DNA from: Congeria kusceri
Lineage: Eukaryota > Mollusca > Bivalvia > Myida > Dreissenidae
Direction of reading: 5' to 3'
Assembly (NCBI GenBank): GCA_027627225.1
Contig: CM051030.1
Coordinates: 868,001-932,000, forward strand
Length of the DNA: 64,000 bases
The notes under the pieces were generated by a model. It had not been told where the DNA came from, did not search any database, and saw nothing but the letters and a program-made list of their open reading frames with translations. The position numbers were made by a program, and so were the translations under genes. Each line of letters opens with the position of its first letter. The first letter of the stretch is position 1. Of the stretch, positions 35,993-63,880 are shown in pieces.

Positions 35993-36334
35993 GCATTCAA
36001 TACATAACACAAATGATGCACACAATACATGTATATCTCAACGACCATGAAGCTAACACAATCATATGCTTTGGACGTCCAACATGTATAATAAATGTAC
36101 GTCAATCTGAAAATTCCATATTTTCAGATCAAGAAATGGTTGTATTTTTCTTAAACCCACAATGTGGACAAATGCATGTTCCACAGATCAAATGTTGAGC
36201 GAGAAACTGTTGCATCTGCTTAACATTTCCACCTATCAGATACAATAGTTTCATGCTCAACCCGCGAAATACCTTCCAGAATTACACAAAATGCCTTTTC
36301 AAGCAGAGATATCCAGAAGTACTTCAAAGTTCTT

Positions 36335-36807
36335 TATATCCTGCATACAGCATTTATTGATAAACACTCGTACAGACAACAGCTGTTGAAACGCTACGCG
36401 AATGATGGCTTTTAGGACTCAATCGGCCATTGATCAGTTCACCACATATTGGATTGACCCTTAAAAAAAACCCTCTTCCTTACAAACATCTCCATACTGC
36501 AAGCAAGAGAACGGAAATGTTGAAAAATAGCTGAAACCTCTAACCCCCATTCAAATCGTATCTGTTTTTCACAGATCTGACAAGTTTAACAACTTTTCTG
36601 ATGAAAATTCGTCTCTTAAAAGCCAGAAAGTGCTATCAGCATACGTGCAAATAAGGCCGGTGTCACTTTCTGGCACTCAAGAGACAAATTTTCAGTGAAA
36701 AAAAGAGAGGAAATCAGCCAAAAGGAGGAAGATTCTCAGATTCCCATCCTGCTAGTACTGTACATCTCTCCGCCCCCACAAATACAAGTCCACTGCCGCG
36801 CTATCCA
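36335..36807 (-). other. SPOP: Probable SPOP 3'UTR
   Basis: The first canonical AATAAA after the stop codon on the minus strand is at 36358-36353, suggesting a 3'UTR of about 470 nt. It contains the 31-bp hairpin at 36602-36694. The true end may lie further left. Confidence 0.5.
36602..36694 (-). promoter_or_regulatory. Near-perfect hairpin in SPOP 3'UTR (31-bp arms, 31-nt loop)
   Basis: Arms 36694-36664 and 36632-36602 (transcript order) pair at 30 of 31 positions: 27 Watson-Crick, three G-U in the SPOP-sense strand, and one U-U mismatch. It lies about 114-206 nt after the stop codon. It could be an RNA regulatory element, a pre-miRNA-like hairpin or a young foldback element. Confidence 0.7.
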
Positions 36808-52363
<15,556 letters not shown>

Positions 52364-52494
52364 CGAGAGGCGCCCATGGTCTTGAGTCGTTGACGACGAC
52401 TCGCGCTCAACGGCTTCCGACGACAGTTTGGCAGTTTATGATGCAGACCTGAGTAAACTTCTTTATATCTCTACAGCCTATGTCTGTGAAGGTG

Positions 52495-54285
52495 CTAAAA
52501 AAAACAACAGAACTTTTCAAAATATTATACCAACAAAATTATATGTCATTTTTCCACTGTGGCGCTATCAAAATCATTGAAAACGCCTTAAGTTTGTTCG
52601 TTTTTGGGGATTTTTTGCTGTTTTTAACTGCATTTCAATCAATCAAGGCGGTCAGTTAACCTACTCACACTTTTTCTGGGCAAGCTGTATTAACTTCAAC
52701 ATGTTAATAAACATTAGCATATAAGCAAACAACATGAAATTTTGCACATTCAATTGTTGTTGTTTTTATTGCCCTTAAGTTTTTGTTTTGGATTTTTTGC
52801 CTGTTTTAACTGCATTTCAATCAATCACGGCGGTCAGTTAACCTACTCACACTTTTTTGCACATTCAGTTGTTGTTGTTTTTTTGCCCTTTAATGATTTG
52901 CCTTTGGATTCTTGTTAAATTCACTTGTGACAAAACGTTATTCGTCTCTGAGCAAGAACATTTATATGTTTTAATCTTACAATCAAGCAACGGGGACAGT
53001 TATTTAAAACAGACTACTATATAAAAGAAATGGTCGGATAAAGTGCATTTAATTACATGAAAATACTTGCACCAAAGCGACCCAGAAGTCCAGATGTGGT
53101 CAAATAAACGCAATCAACAAACAATTAAGCCGACACGTTCATCTAAGTGGGTTATTCATTTAATGTGATACTAATCATAGTATTCATGAACAGTTCAAAT
53201 GTATGCAACAAAATCATTGCTCTACAAAGCACTTCTTTTTTTCGTTTGACCGAGTTTGGCAAAGTATATTGTTATTGTTTCCGCTACGCATGCGCACATG
53301 TCTATATACAAATTACGATGCCCAACGATTCACAAGGCGATACAACACTAATAGTCTGATTCTGAAGTTGGTGTAAAAGCACTCTAAACGAAATATTCTA
53401 ATGTTTTTGCATCATCTTTACAAAATACACCCAGGTAAGTGTAATTTCAACCATGTTTGTTAATGTTTATTTAATCGTATTTGGAGTATAAAGCTTCTAC
53501 TTATTTTACGGACAAACTTTCCTCATATGAGAAGTAAAGGATATTACAATATACAACTTCAATATAGACATACACGGTGCTGTACCTATTTTATGGACAA
53601 CAGATCTTTCCCTTTATCAGAAGTAAAGGATATTACAATATACAACTTGAATATAGACCTACAGGGCGCTACCTATTCTACAGACAACAGCAAAGCAAAC
53701 AGATATACATGTATTTATAGATCTTTTTCATCGTACCAAGTATTTCCTTCTTTCCTATCTATTCAGCCACCCTGTCTATCCGGCCACCCCCTGAATAACG
53801 GAAATAAATTGTTATTTCTTATTAAACGTGTGTTACTTATTTGAAATGTGACAATTCTATCCCATACATGCTGTTGTGTTTTTTTAAGTTTTGTTTTCAA
53901 TAAACAATTACGAATTTTAGATTTTGTCTTACAAAATTAAGATATTTGAAAAACAAAAACTTTGAAATTGCTACACGCTGTGTGCATAATCCGGGATTTT
54001 TGTACACATTTATTTTGAAACAGTTATTTGGTGTTTATTCGTCTTATATAGGATGCTTTTAATGATTTAGATCAAAATTATAAAAAAATAAAACATTACG
54101 TGTTTTCCTATTAAAATGAAGACAGAACCAAATGGATTTTCTTTTGTGTGTGTTATCCTAAACCAAAGATTTATCAATAACACCTAAACTCGGTCTGAAC
54201 ATGGTGGCTTACATAGGCATTATAATCATACTTATTTGTTTGTTTGCATGTTATTGTGCCATGTGATTATACATGTAATGTTGAA
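52495..54285. other. Upstream of SPOP coding start; SINE tails and a short tandem duplication
   Basis: SINE family 1 tail pieces at 52622-52680 and 52817-52855. A 89-bp duplication (GAAGTAAAGGATATTACAAT at 53531 and 53620) explains the 105-codon frame at 53527-53844. Confidence 0.5.
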
Positions 54286-54375
54286 GTCCGCCCGTCAGTC
54301 CATCCGGCAGTCCGTCCGTCGGTCAGTAAGGTTAGGTCAGGTCTGGTCAGTCGGTCAGTCAGTCAGTCAGTGATT
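54286..54375 (+). repeat. GTCCGTCC / CAGTCAGT short tandem repeat
   Basis: Runs of CCGTCCGTCGG, GGTCAGGTCTGGTCAG and CAGTCAGTCAGT. Confidence 0.8.
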
Positions 54376-56180
54376 TTTCTTAGCAATGCATTTGCTTAAT
54401 CAAATGATAGTTATTTGCTTTTTCAGTAAAACGAACACGAAACTGATGCGATGCATAATGCCGTTTAAAATAATTAATTAATATCTCAGGAACCGGGCTC
54501 TACAAATATTAATTTTGTGCAATTTTAAGTTCTTGAAGTTCTAACAAGAATAAGTACAACTAGAGCTTTTACTGAATGTAATTAATACCGCTACTTTTAC
54601 TGAACACCTCTACATACCGCTTTGACACAGATGACGATCTTTCCAGTTGTATTATCTGACACAGATCAATGTATTGACTGACAAAATAATCTGCATAAGA
54701 GGAAAATGGGCTTGAAATGCAAAAAGAAACTACAAGTTGAAACTATTCACACATATTTGACCTTTGACCTTCAATTGTGACCATGACCTTTTACCTACAA
54801 GCACATTTAAATGTAGACTTTGATACAATAATTCTTATGTAATGAAACTTTTCCGTCAGTGGTCTACTTCAAATGTTATGAGTTGTCTCCCTTTGGTTTA
54901 AATTTGCCATAGATTTATCATTGCAGACGTATTTTCTGTGTAAATTGTCTGAGTTTATAATTGCAAAATCGTGTCCTGGCAATAACTCTGCAACTATAAG
55001 GTTAGGTCCTTGTAAGGTGAGTTTAGCATGATTAATAGAGGATCCCGTTTGATTATTGGGTCATTAGGTCAAGATAAAACGGACCATAATTTATAAACAA
55101 TCGCCTAATTATAGGCTAATAGTAATATTGACTAATTTTAAAACCGTGTTCGGGGAATAACTTCAAAACCCTTTAGCGTACGTTTTTTAAGCGTAGTAGC
55201 TTGGTGGGTTAGGAGTAGTAGAGGATCTCCATCAACTTTGGGGGACCTTGGGTCAAGGTCAAAGAGACCAAAAGATTTTTTTTCAAATCCAATAATTGTA
55301 AAATCTTGTGTGGTCAATAAATGCGCAACAATTGGGTCTAGGTTCGTCACTCTTGGTAGATACGTTGGTACAAAGATGATCCCTATTGATTTTGGGGTCC
55401 TTGGGTAAAAGTTGTTATTGCTGTTATTGCAATTGTTGATGCTGTATAAAGATAACGGAACCTTTACTGCACATGTATTATGCCAAAAAGTAAGCCTGAC
55501 ACTTTATTATTTGTTCTATATTACTGTAGCGTAGCTTCTATTAGGCACTATAGGCACGTGCCTATACATTTTTGTTCCGGAGAAACAAAATATAAAAACG
55601 TCAAAATGCATTAAAATTAAAAACAAGAGATGGAGTTGAGGGGGTGATCTTGTTAGTCGAGTTATACTTTATTGCTTAATAAATATATTAATATTCACAC
55701 AAAACATGAATAGAAACACAGGCTTTTTTTTTTAAATCGCAGTTTATCTTAATTAGTTGTTTGTATCCATAGATACCTAAACATCCCTGCCATGAAAAGT
55801 GAATTGTGCCTATTGGGCGTTAGTCCGAGTGGTTTAATAGCCACGCATCAGAAAGACAAAGAGTTGTTTATTGACCGATAAACAACGATATTGCGAAAAT
55901 TATTTCAATTCTAACACGATCTGTAAACTATTTTGCAATTGTAATGAGAACTACATTTTACTATGATCCTCACAGAATTGTGTGTTGTTTATTGGGTACT
56001 TTAACAACAATCATGTTGTTCTTTGTCTATAAATCTAAAATTCAGCGAGTATCGTGTTACAATAAGATTTCTACCACTATGTGAAAATACGATATGATTT
56101 ATTGGTAGCACAACACGTGTGTAACTTTTGGCTCATAGGATATCATTCTAATTCGGCTAACGTCAAAGCTAGGACAAAGG
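54376..56180. other. No gene recognised; weak ~195-bp tandem similarity
   Basis: GTGTCCTGGCAATAACTCTG (54971) and GTGTTCGGGGAATAACTTCA (55147) begin related stretches, both followed by GGATC and CTTTGGGG or ATTGGGTC segments. A foldback family B half copy lies at about 55808-55895. Confidence 0.45.
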
Positions 56181-56187
56181 GCTTAAA

Positions 56188-56486
56188 CAAATATGTTTGT
56201 TTCAAGTTACATGCCCAAAAAATTAGGGTAGGTAGGTCGGGATTTATTTTTATTTATTTATTTGGTGAATGGTCAACTTGAAGATTCTAAAACTGAATAA
56301 ATATTCAAAACATATCAATAATATCCTTAAACATTGTTTTGTAAGTGGATACTATCAAAACAAAACACTTATTTATCCAAAAACACATTTAATTATTGAA
56401 AAAGTTAAATAAAACAAAAATCAATCTAACAAACCCAATAAAATGTTCTTAGGTCGGGTTACTTGAAACAAACATATTTTTGTTAC
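56188..56486. mobile_element. MITE with ATGTTTGTTTCAAGTTAC ends, ~299 bp
   Basis: Inverted partner GTTACTTGAAACAAACAT at the right end. The inside has TTAGGGTAGGTAGG and GATTCTAAAACTGAATAAAT, shared with 42375-42665. Confidence 0.8.
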
Positions 56487-57104
56487 GCCTAAGACAAAAG
56501 CACGCCGCATTACCTCAGCGACCACAAAACGCAACTCACAACTGCAATAGTAAGGCCAGACTTTGTTTATTTTTAGTTTCTCGGTTCCGCAGACCCGATT
56601 TTTTTTTTAAATACCAAAAAATGAAACAAAACCAAAATTGTAAAAAATAATAAACCAAATATTGATACAATTATTTTTTCCCACTGATACCTTATTGATA
56701 ACAAAAGAGAGTTTTCAACACACAGATATAATGTAAAACGCACAGTGAAACAAATTATTCAACGTAAATTGGTCATGTTTATTGAAAACAAATGTGTTAA
56801 TAATAGCATAATGTGTTATAATGTGTTAATAATAGCATACTGTGTTAATAATAGCATAATGTGTTTATAATAGTACATGATAACGGGAATGTGAAAATGA
56901 TCTATTCGGTCATGCGATATGTTTCAATTGGAAGGAAGATAACTATGTAAACAAATTGCAAATAATTTTCACTAAGTTGTCTGACTTGAAATACAAATTC
57001 AGAAATGTTGTTAAATCAAGTCTCACCACATGTACTTGTAATGAAGAGAGACCTTTCGATAACTTACCTTTGCCCCAAACTGTTATTTCTGTGGAAAAGT
57101 TCAT

Positions 57105-57382
57105 GGGCCTGTATTTAATAACCTATTCATAGACTTAAGACTTAAGAATAAAGAATATTCTTGAAACTGTTATGTTCTAAATTGGCTGTTAATTTGAATT
57201 TTACTTGGTATTCAATGACGCTAATTTTAGCATTATTTATCTAATTTTTTTATTAAAGACATAAGCAACATTGGTACGTGGCAAATTTGCGAATGTGCAA
57301 GGATTATTCCTTGAGACATTCTATTCTTTAGTCTAAAAAGTCTAAGTCTAAGTCTAAGAACGGGTTGGTGAATACGGGCCCT
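57105..57382. mobile_element. MITE with GGGCCTGTATT ends, ~278 bp
   Basis: GGGCCTGTATTTAATAACC at left, GGTTGGTGAATACGGGCCC at right; AGACTTAAGACTTAAG and TAAGTCTAAGTCTAAG are subterminal. Confidence 0.75.
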
Positions 57383-58174
57383 GAATAAAGTCTCATTTTC
57401 ACAGCAATTTAAAACGGTACAGCAAGAAACGTTATAGACGTTTTACTTTTTTGTTTTCTTTTTAAATAAATCAATTATAGAAATCGCTTATTTAATCGTT
57501 TTCTTGTTATACAAACGTGAAATCCGTAAATGTAACAGTATTTTGGTACTGTTTTCTTAAAATTTAGCAAATACATGTTTTATTATAACATAAAGGCCGT
57601 TTAAATTTAACATTGATCAATATGCTGATCTTCTTGCACGAGCTTTTCACCGTTTTGTACACTAGGACTGGTATCCACAAAGCTCCTAAGGAAACTCTTC
57701 ACTTAAGGCATATTTAAGTAACAATATTATTTTTTCTTGTGGAAATCAGCATGATATATTTTAAAATTTGGTGTAATACGTTAAGCATTTGGTTGATTCT
57801 TTACCACATCAATTAAAAACCAAATAAACTTTAAAATAAACCAACCATAGACTTAACGAAATTTATGATTTTAAGACATTTTAAGCTTTAACTAAGCAGA
57901 TTTGCGCATATGGTCCCAGCTGCTCTCGCCACTGTCATATCACGCTATGCGTGTAAACATTCTCTTGTTTCCCGAATTAATTTTCAATGCAAACCAGAAG
58001 AAATCGTCTGAAAAAGACAACTAATACAGGGGCGTGCCTAGTACGAAATTAGGTACAGTGTACATGCAGTACGCGCGTTAAAAGTTTTACCTTTAAGGTG
58101 TTGTTTTGAATTATTGATTTAACACTTAAATAATTGTTTCAAAACCTCATAAAAGACAATTGGATAAGCTAAAC

Positions 58175-58745
58175 AAGATCTGTCGGAGGACAGCGTGCTC
58201 GACTTTTCTTGTACTTGTGAGAGTTACTTGCAATTTTTCTCAAACAACTGTTTGGATAATAGGTGCCAATTAAACGAAGTTAATTTCGTTTTCGAGTCAC
58301 TGAGTGGAAAGCATTTTTCTAATTTTCAAAACAGTGACTAGGACCTTGACCCCACCCACCCATATGCAATCTCACGAATGTCCCGCTATAAGTTATCTAT
58401 AAATTGTGTTTCATTAAACTATTTCAATTTGTTCCCAAGTTATTGAGCAGAAGCTGTTTTTTTTTCTATTTTTAGTAACAGTGACATTGACATCACCCAA
58501 CCCACCCAAATGCGATCCCAAGTAATTTATTGCTTAAGGGTATCTATGTATGAGGATTCATTCTAGAGTTAGCGAGTGGAAATCCAAGTTGACGCCGCGG
58601 CCTACCCGCAGGAATGTCAAATTAGTAAATGTAAAAAAGCCCATAATTTTGAAAAATTTCAAACTAGAGTTATCACAATTGGCATATGGGTTCATTTTAA
58701 TATATGGAATAAGTTTGAATGAAATCCCTGAAATATGTTCATTCT
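58175..58745 (+). mobile_element. Composite element relative (GTCGGAGGACAGCGTGCTCG start)
   Basis: Shares the foldback start, GACCTTGACCCCACCCACCC and AGTAACAGTGACATTGAC units with 37098-38512. Confidence 0.7.
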
Positions 58746-60057
58746 TTTACTAAGTAATTAAATAATTAAACCAGTAGTACTGGTTATTTCAATTTATTAC
58801 CAGGGTATGTTAATACATGTAGTTTACTTTAATATTATAATTTATCAAACATATTTTAATTATCAATAATTAGGAAGAATGTTTGTTAGTAGACTGATGT
58901 TTGTAAGATAAATAATTTTGTTGTTGAAAACTTAATAGTAAGGTTAACTGAGAAGTCCATGCTCCAGGCGAATACACAGTTTTTCCAAAAATTAGGTGTG
59001 TACCAATATTTAGGGTGGCCCAAGTCTTAGGGTATTTACGGTACGCCCCTGCTAATCGCACCAGTTCGCACTTTGAATCGAACCTAACGAAGACAAATTA
59101 TAGGTATAGTCATCTACATTCCGGCCTCTCCAATTGCTGGGAACTTCCGGGCTGCGAGGCGTTAACCGTTTCAATGCTCATTTCCAAAAGAATTCACACT
59201 CACACACAATCGAGCGCAAAATTCAGTGTGTTACCATTGAAAATCTGGGTGACTTTACAGTGTTTACATTCATTAGACTATGGAGCTAAACGAAGGGGAA
59301 AATGCGACAGACAATAGCTGAAATTAATAGCTAACCTACTTTTTCTTTCCCTGATCACACTTCCATTTCAACAAGGCTATTGCCAGTGGGAAACAAAATG
59401 TCATTTGTAAATTCAGCAGATTGAGTTTTTAATTGCGCAAAGGATTCATTTAATGTTCAATTTGAGACTTCATTCCCTCCGAGCTTCCTCTGAAAGATTA
59501 GATTGGTTTTAAAACCAGTAGTTTTTTGTCTCCAGTGCGACACTTCTTGGAGCATTACCTGACATTATGATATAACACAACACACATTAAAGGGAGAGTT
59601 TCACAGATTTTGACAGTGAAAAATGATGTTCTAAAAGTGACTTTCGTGTTCAAAAATACATATATTGTTAATATTTCAAGGTATGAAAAGCATATTGTAT
59701 GTGCAAAGTTAAACCTTTGACGAATATCTTTTATTGTTTTTGAGAAAAATGTTCTACCTGGTAGACATACTCTGGTAATTTTTACACACAATGGTATAAT
59801 GAATATCAGAATAATTATGTTTTGCAACGAAAACAGTATAACAGACAACACGTTTTGATGGATTGTACGAATTTCTAATATAAAATTCCATTTTTAGGGA
59901 AAAGTTTGTCCAACCCCAAACTGAAAAACTGTCCCTTTAAAAGAGGCGAAAAGCAATTTGCGATTTCTTGTCGTTTTTCAGAATTGCAATATCATTGTAT
60001 AACTATTTATGAAGTTGGTAAAGAAAATTTTAAATTAAGAAATAATTTTCGATTTAA

Positions 60058-60190
60058 AGTTGTTTATCGGCTAATAAACAACGATTTGGAGTTCTGATGC
60101 GTAGGAATTACTCCACGATGGCGTTAGCCCGAGTTGTTTAATACACCGCATCAAAACGACAAATCGTTGTTTATTAGCCGATAAACAACG
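60058..60190. mobile_element. Foldback MITE family B, ~133 bp
   Basis: GTTGTTTATCGGCTAATAAA at both ends in inverted order; each end is itself a palindrome (GTTGTTTA...TAAACAAC). Confidence 0.85.
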
Positions 60191-60371
60191 ATTATTTGAA
60201 ATCTATTTCGATTCTAACATGACCTGACATGTGTTTATGCAGTTACAATGCGAACTATATTTTACAGTTTCGGAACTATTTTTTCTGGTTGTTTATTGGT
60301 AGTTTAACAACGGTGAAGTTTGTTCTTTGTCTATAGAAAAACTCTAAGCGTGTCATGTTAGAATATTAAAT

Positions 60372-60523
60372 TTGAAATTCAGCAGCAGCAGTAGCAGAAG
60401 TGTAGGTGGTGGTAATGGTGATGGTGGTAGTATATATAGTGATTTAACTGTTAGTGGTCGTGGTATTGGCAGTGGCAGTAGTAGTATCAGTGTAGTAGCA
60501 GCAGCAATAGCAATAGCAGTAGC

Positions 60524-60557
<34 letters not shown>

Positions 60558-60560
60558 CAT

Positions 60561-60593
<33 letters not shown>

Positions 60594-60655
60594 ATAGTAG
60601 TAGTAGTAGTAGTACATGTAGTAGTAGTACATGTGGTGGTGGTGGTGGTGGTCAA
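60372..60655 (+). repeat. AGC/AGT/GGT trinucleotide microsatellite
   Basis: Nearly 280 bp of AGCAGT, TAGTAGTAG and GTGGTGGTG triplets with interspersed TACATG. It produces poly-Val, poly-Thr and poly-Tyr frames on both strands. Confidence 0.95.
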
Positions 60656-61189
60656 ATCAGTACATAGTGATCAAGATAACGTTTATGAATGGCCATAAAT
60701 TTAAAATAATTTATTATAACATATCGGTTAGAAAGCATTACAATAACGTGTCACGAGCAGGTGCGCGTTGTGTGTAAACAGATCAAATTTATGTTATATT
60801 TTAAGAATTTGCGGCTACATATTTGTTTGCAAATTAAAGATTTCTGATCATGTTTACGTTTTGTTTAGTTACTTAACAGATGTTTTTTTAAATAACCGTT
60901 TCTTTATGGCCACAATATTTTACTAGCCAGGTGGGCGACCTACTAGGAATTTATTCTGTGCCCGACAATAGTTTTACTTGCCACGGGACTAATTTCGAAG
61001 ACTGGTAGTAGTAGTGAGTTACACAGCATAATTTGACAATTATAAAAAAGGAATACATCAAACGATTCCTGGATCCAAAATGTGACCCGGATCACCATCA
61101 AATTTATTCATTTATTTATTGGTATATTTTCAAACTTCCCCAAAAATGTGTGCCAATCCATTCGCCAGCTTTTGCGTAAAGTATCAGTA

Positions 61190-61715
61190 GCTAACAGACA
61201 GAAAACTAGACATGTGACCAAAGGACACGGGTGCCCCCACATTCCGCTCGTTGTCACAATCCCTATGCAGTTACTATACCCAGGTGCACAGGTACACATG
61301 CTGACGAATACGTCTATAAAGTTTTATCCTGTTTTTGCTAAAAAGGCCCGTTACTTCGCTGGTGTTGGAAACAACAGAACCCAAATACCCAGGTGCACCA
61401 GTCACATTCTGACTGATGCATATATTTATAAAGTTTCATTAGCCTAGCAGTTATACTTTTTGCGTTACGCGCGACACGAGTCCAATAATGTCATTTTTTT
61501 GCTAAAAATGGGCCATAACTCCGCTGCACCGAAATACCCAGGTGCACAAGATCACATGCTGATGAATATGTTTATAAGGTTTCATCACTCTAGCAGTTAT
61601 ACTTTTTGAGTTACGCGCGACACAAAAATCCGACGGATGGATGGACGGGGCGGACGGACGGACGGACAAGGGCAAATCTATATGCCCCCCCCCCCCTCTG
61701 GAAGTGGGGGCATAA
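61190..61715 (+). mobile_element. Composite element, ~130-150-bp units, terminal C-tract hairpin
   Basis: ACCCAGGTGCACNNG and TATAAAGTTTCATNAGYCTA GC units appear three times; it ends GGACGGACGGAC, CCCCCCCTCTGGAAGTGGGG G. The end resembles 10318-11005. Confidence 0.7.
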
Positions 61716-61783
61716 AACAACAAGACCCGCAACAAAATAACCCCTTGGTTTAGGTAATCAAGAACATAAAATAAGAAATATAC

Positions 61784-61930
61784 CTGCCAATGTTGTTATT
61801 CGGATTCATCTTGTGGCGGATATTTTATCTCAATGCCGATGCATTATTGTCGTTGTTTGGCGTAAAAGTGTAAAAGTCAGATATTGACCTTATAGCTCGG
61901 CCTTTCTGCGCAGGAAAGACCTGTCCACGG
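61784..61930 (-). other. Speculative 5' exon candidate upstream of SPOP
   Basis: The minus strand ends in ATTGGCAG-GTATAT (donor-like) after an ATG at 61809 (MNPNNNIG). No independent support; a promoter and first exon must exist somewhere right of 52494. Confidence 0.2.
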
Positions 61931-62114
61931 GCAGCATGAAAATATCAAATACATAAGCTGTAAACTGGATCCAGTAACGAAATTCAGTTCACCGATATAA
62001 CTACGCGCCTAATGTTTGTTTTCGTGTAAAACGTTCCATGCAAAATCCAATTAGTGGCTATAGAATAATACCCGTGCTACTGCAAAGGACCCACCATTCC
62101 CATCATTTTGTGTT

Positions 62115-62215
62115 GTTTATCTGTAAATAAACAACGATGTTGAGTTATGGTGCGTATGAATTAACCCACGAGGGCGTTAGCATCAGAACGACAAATCGTT
62201 GTTTATTTACAGATA
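62115..62215. mobile_element. Foldback MITE family B variant, ~100 bp
   Basis: GTTGTTTATCTGTAAATAAA and its inverted partner GTTGTTTATTTACAG bound a core with the GGCGTTAGC segment. Confidence 0.75.
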
Positions 62216-62396
62216 CGCAAAAATAAAGCGAACACTATTTTGAATCTATCATGACCTGACAACATATTACAATGCGAACTACATTTGACAGTTGTGGGTT
62301 GTTCATTGCTAATTTTAACAACGGTGAATTTTGTTCTTTGTCTATAGAGAACACTGTGCGTGTAATGTTAGAATTAAGAAATAAATTTCGATTTAG

Positions 62397-62530
62397 AGTT
62401 GTTTATCGGCTAATAAACAACGATTTGGAGTTCTGATGCGTATGAATTACTCCATGATGGCGTTAACCCCAGTTGTATAATATACCGCATCAAAACGACA
62501 CATTGTTGTTTATGAGCCGATAAACAATGA
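62397..62530. mobile_element. Foldback MITE family B, third copy
   Basis: GAGTTGTTTATCGGCTAATA at left, TTGTTTATGAGCCGATAAAC at right, core ATGGCGTTAACCCC. Confidence 0.85.
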
Positions 62531-62699
62531 TAATGCGAAAAAATATTTCGATTCTAACATGAAACGACAACATTTTCTGCAATTACAATGCGAACTATAT
62601 TATACCGTTTCGGAACTATTTTGTTCTGGCTGTTTATTGGTTGTTTAACAACGCTAATTTAGTTCTTTGTCTAAAGGGAAATCTGCGAGTGTCACGTTA

Positions 62700-63779
62700 A
62701 AATTTCCAGTATATATAAACTTAATCAAGAAGGAGAAAATAATTTGATTGGAACTTGGAAGCAATTGATGTAATGTACATTTTTATTTAATTTTCTTGAA
62801 GGCATAACGAGGGATACGTAATATTAGCAATAAGTCAAGGTCATAGGACTTGAAGCCATATAGTCATTAAACGTGTTTACTATAATTATCGCTCTTAATA
62901 CCAGTATTAATAACAATAATACGAATTTTATGAGTCCGATTTCTGGAATTTTCTTAAGAATAACACATTTCAGTCTCTTATTTCATTACTCAAATATTCA
63001 TTTTAAAACTGACGTAAAGAAATATCAAAATATTATTTAGCATAATTATTTGGCGTTTAGTCGAAATGCCATTTGTCTTTACAATATTATTTATACACAC
63101 TTCGTTGCAATGTGAAAATAGTGAGTTTTAAGCTATTCCTGTTATAACATACTTAAGAATTAGATTGTTTGACAAATCGGGGCACGACCACTAAACCAGA
63201 CAAACAACTTTTTGTTATCTCGACTACACATTATTCAATACCCATTTCATCGTCAACAATTAATATACGCACCTCCTCGGGGAAAGCGTGGAATTCTGTC
63301 ACGGATACCTCGTGCTAATCGATGTTATAATAATACTTCAACAAACGCGTCTACGTTACACATGCGAGCATATTCCCAATTCTAAAAATATAATAATGAT
63401 TATAACGTTTTTCAATTTTTCTCTTGTTTTAGATAGGAATCATCATTTTCATTTTATTTCAATCACGAAAAGTATTGTTCGATGTTTACGCTATAAATAA
63501 CTGTTTGCCTATTTCCAACGTATTTTCTTTAATTTTGACAGCACATCGGACACAAAGTTTAGTCCATTTTCGTAGTAGTATAGACTCCCCGAAGACAGAG
63601 TCCACGAACAATTCGTGAACAGTCATTACCACTGTGTATTAACTCGCCAATTAAAATACATGTAAAGTGGAAACATTGATATTACCTGTAGCGAGGAAAC
63701 ATGTACGCGTAAAAGTCACACGATGCTATATTGCCCTACATGTATTGAATGTTTTCGTGCTGTAAAATACACACAAAAG
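62700..63779. other. No gene recognised
   Basis: AT-rich; a 70-codon plus frame (63288-63500) without supporting context. Confidence 0.4.
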
Positions 63780-63880
63780 ACACGACCACCACTACTACAA
63801 CTACCACTTCCATCATCTTTTCAACCACCACCACCACCAACAACAACAACACTAAAAACAATAACGACAACAACTAACAA
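63780..63880 (+). repeat. CCA/CAA trinucleotide microsatellite
   Basis: CACCACTACTACAACTACCA, CCACCACCACCAACAACAAC and related runs. Confidence 0.9.

Noticed and set aside
59015..59317. 100-codon plus-strand ORF
   Set aside because: No recognisable domain and ordinary intergenic composition; kept only as the location of a possible regulatory stretch.
60353..60698. Low-complexity proteins (poly-Thr, poly-Tyr, poly-Val)
   Set aside because: Translations of an AGT/GGT microsatellite on both strands.
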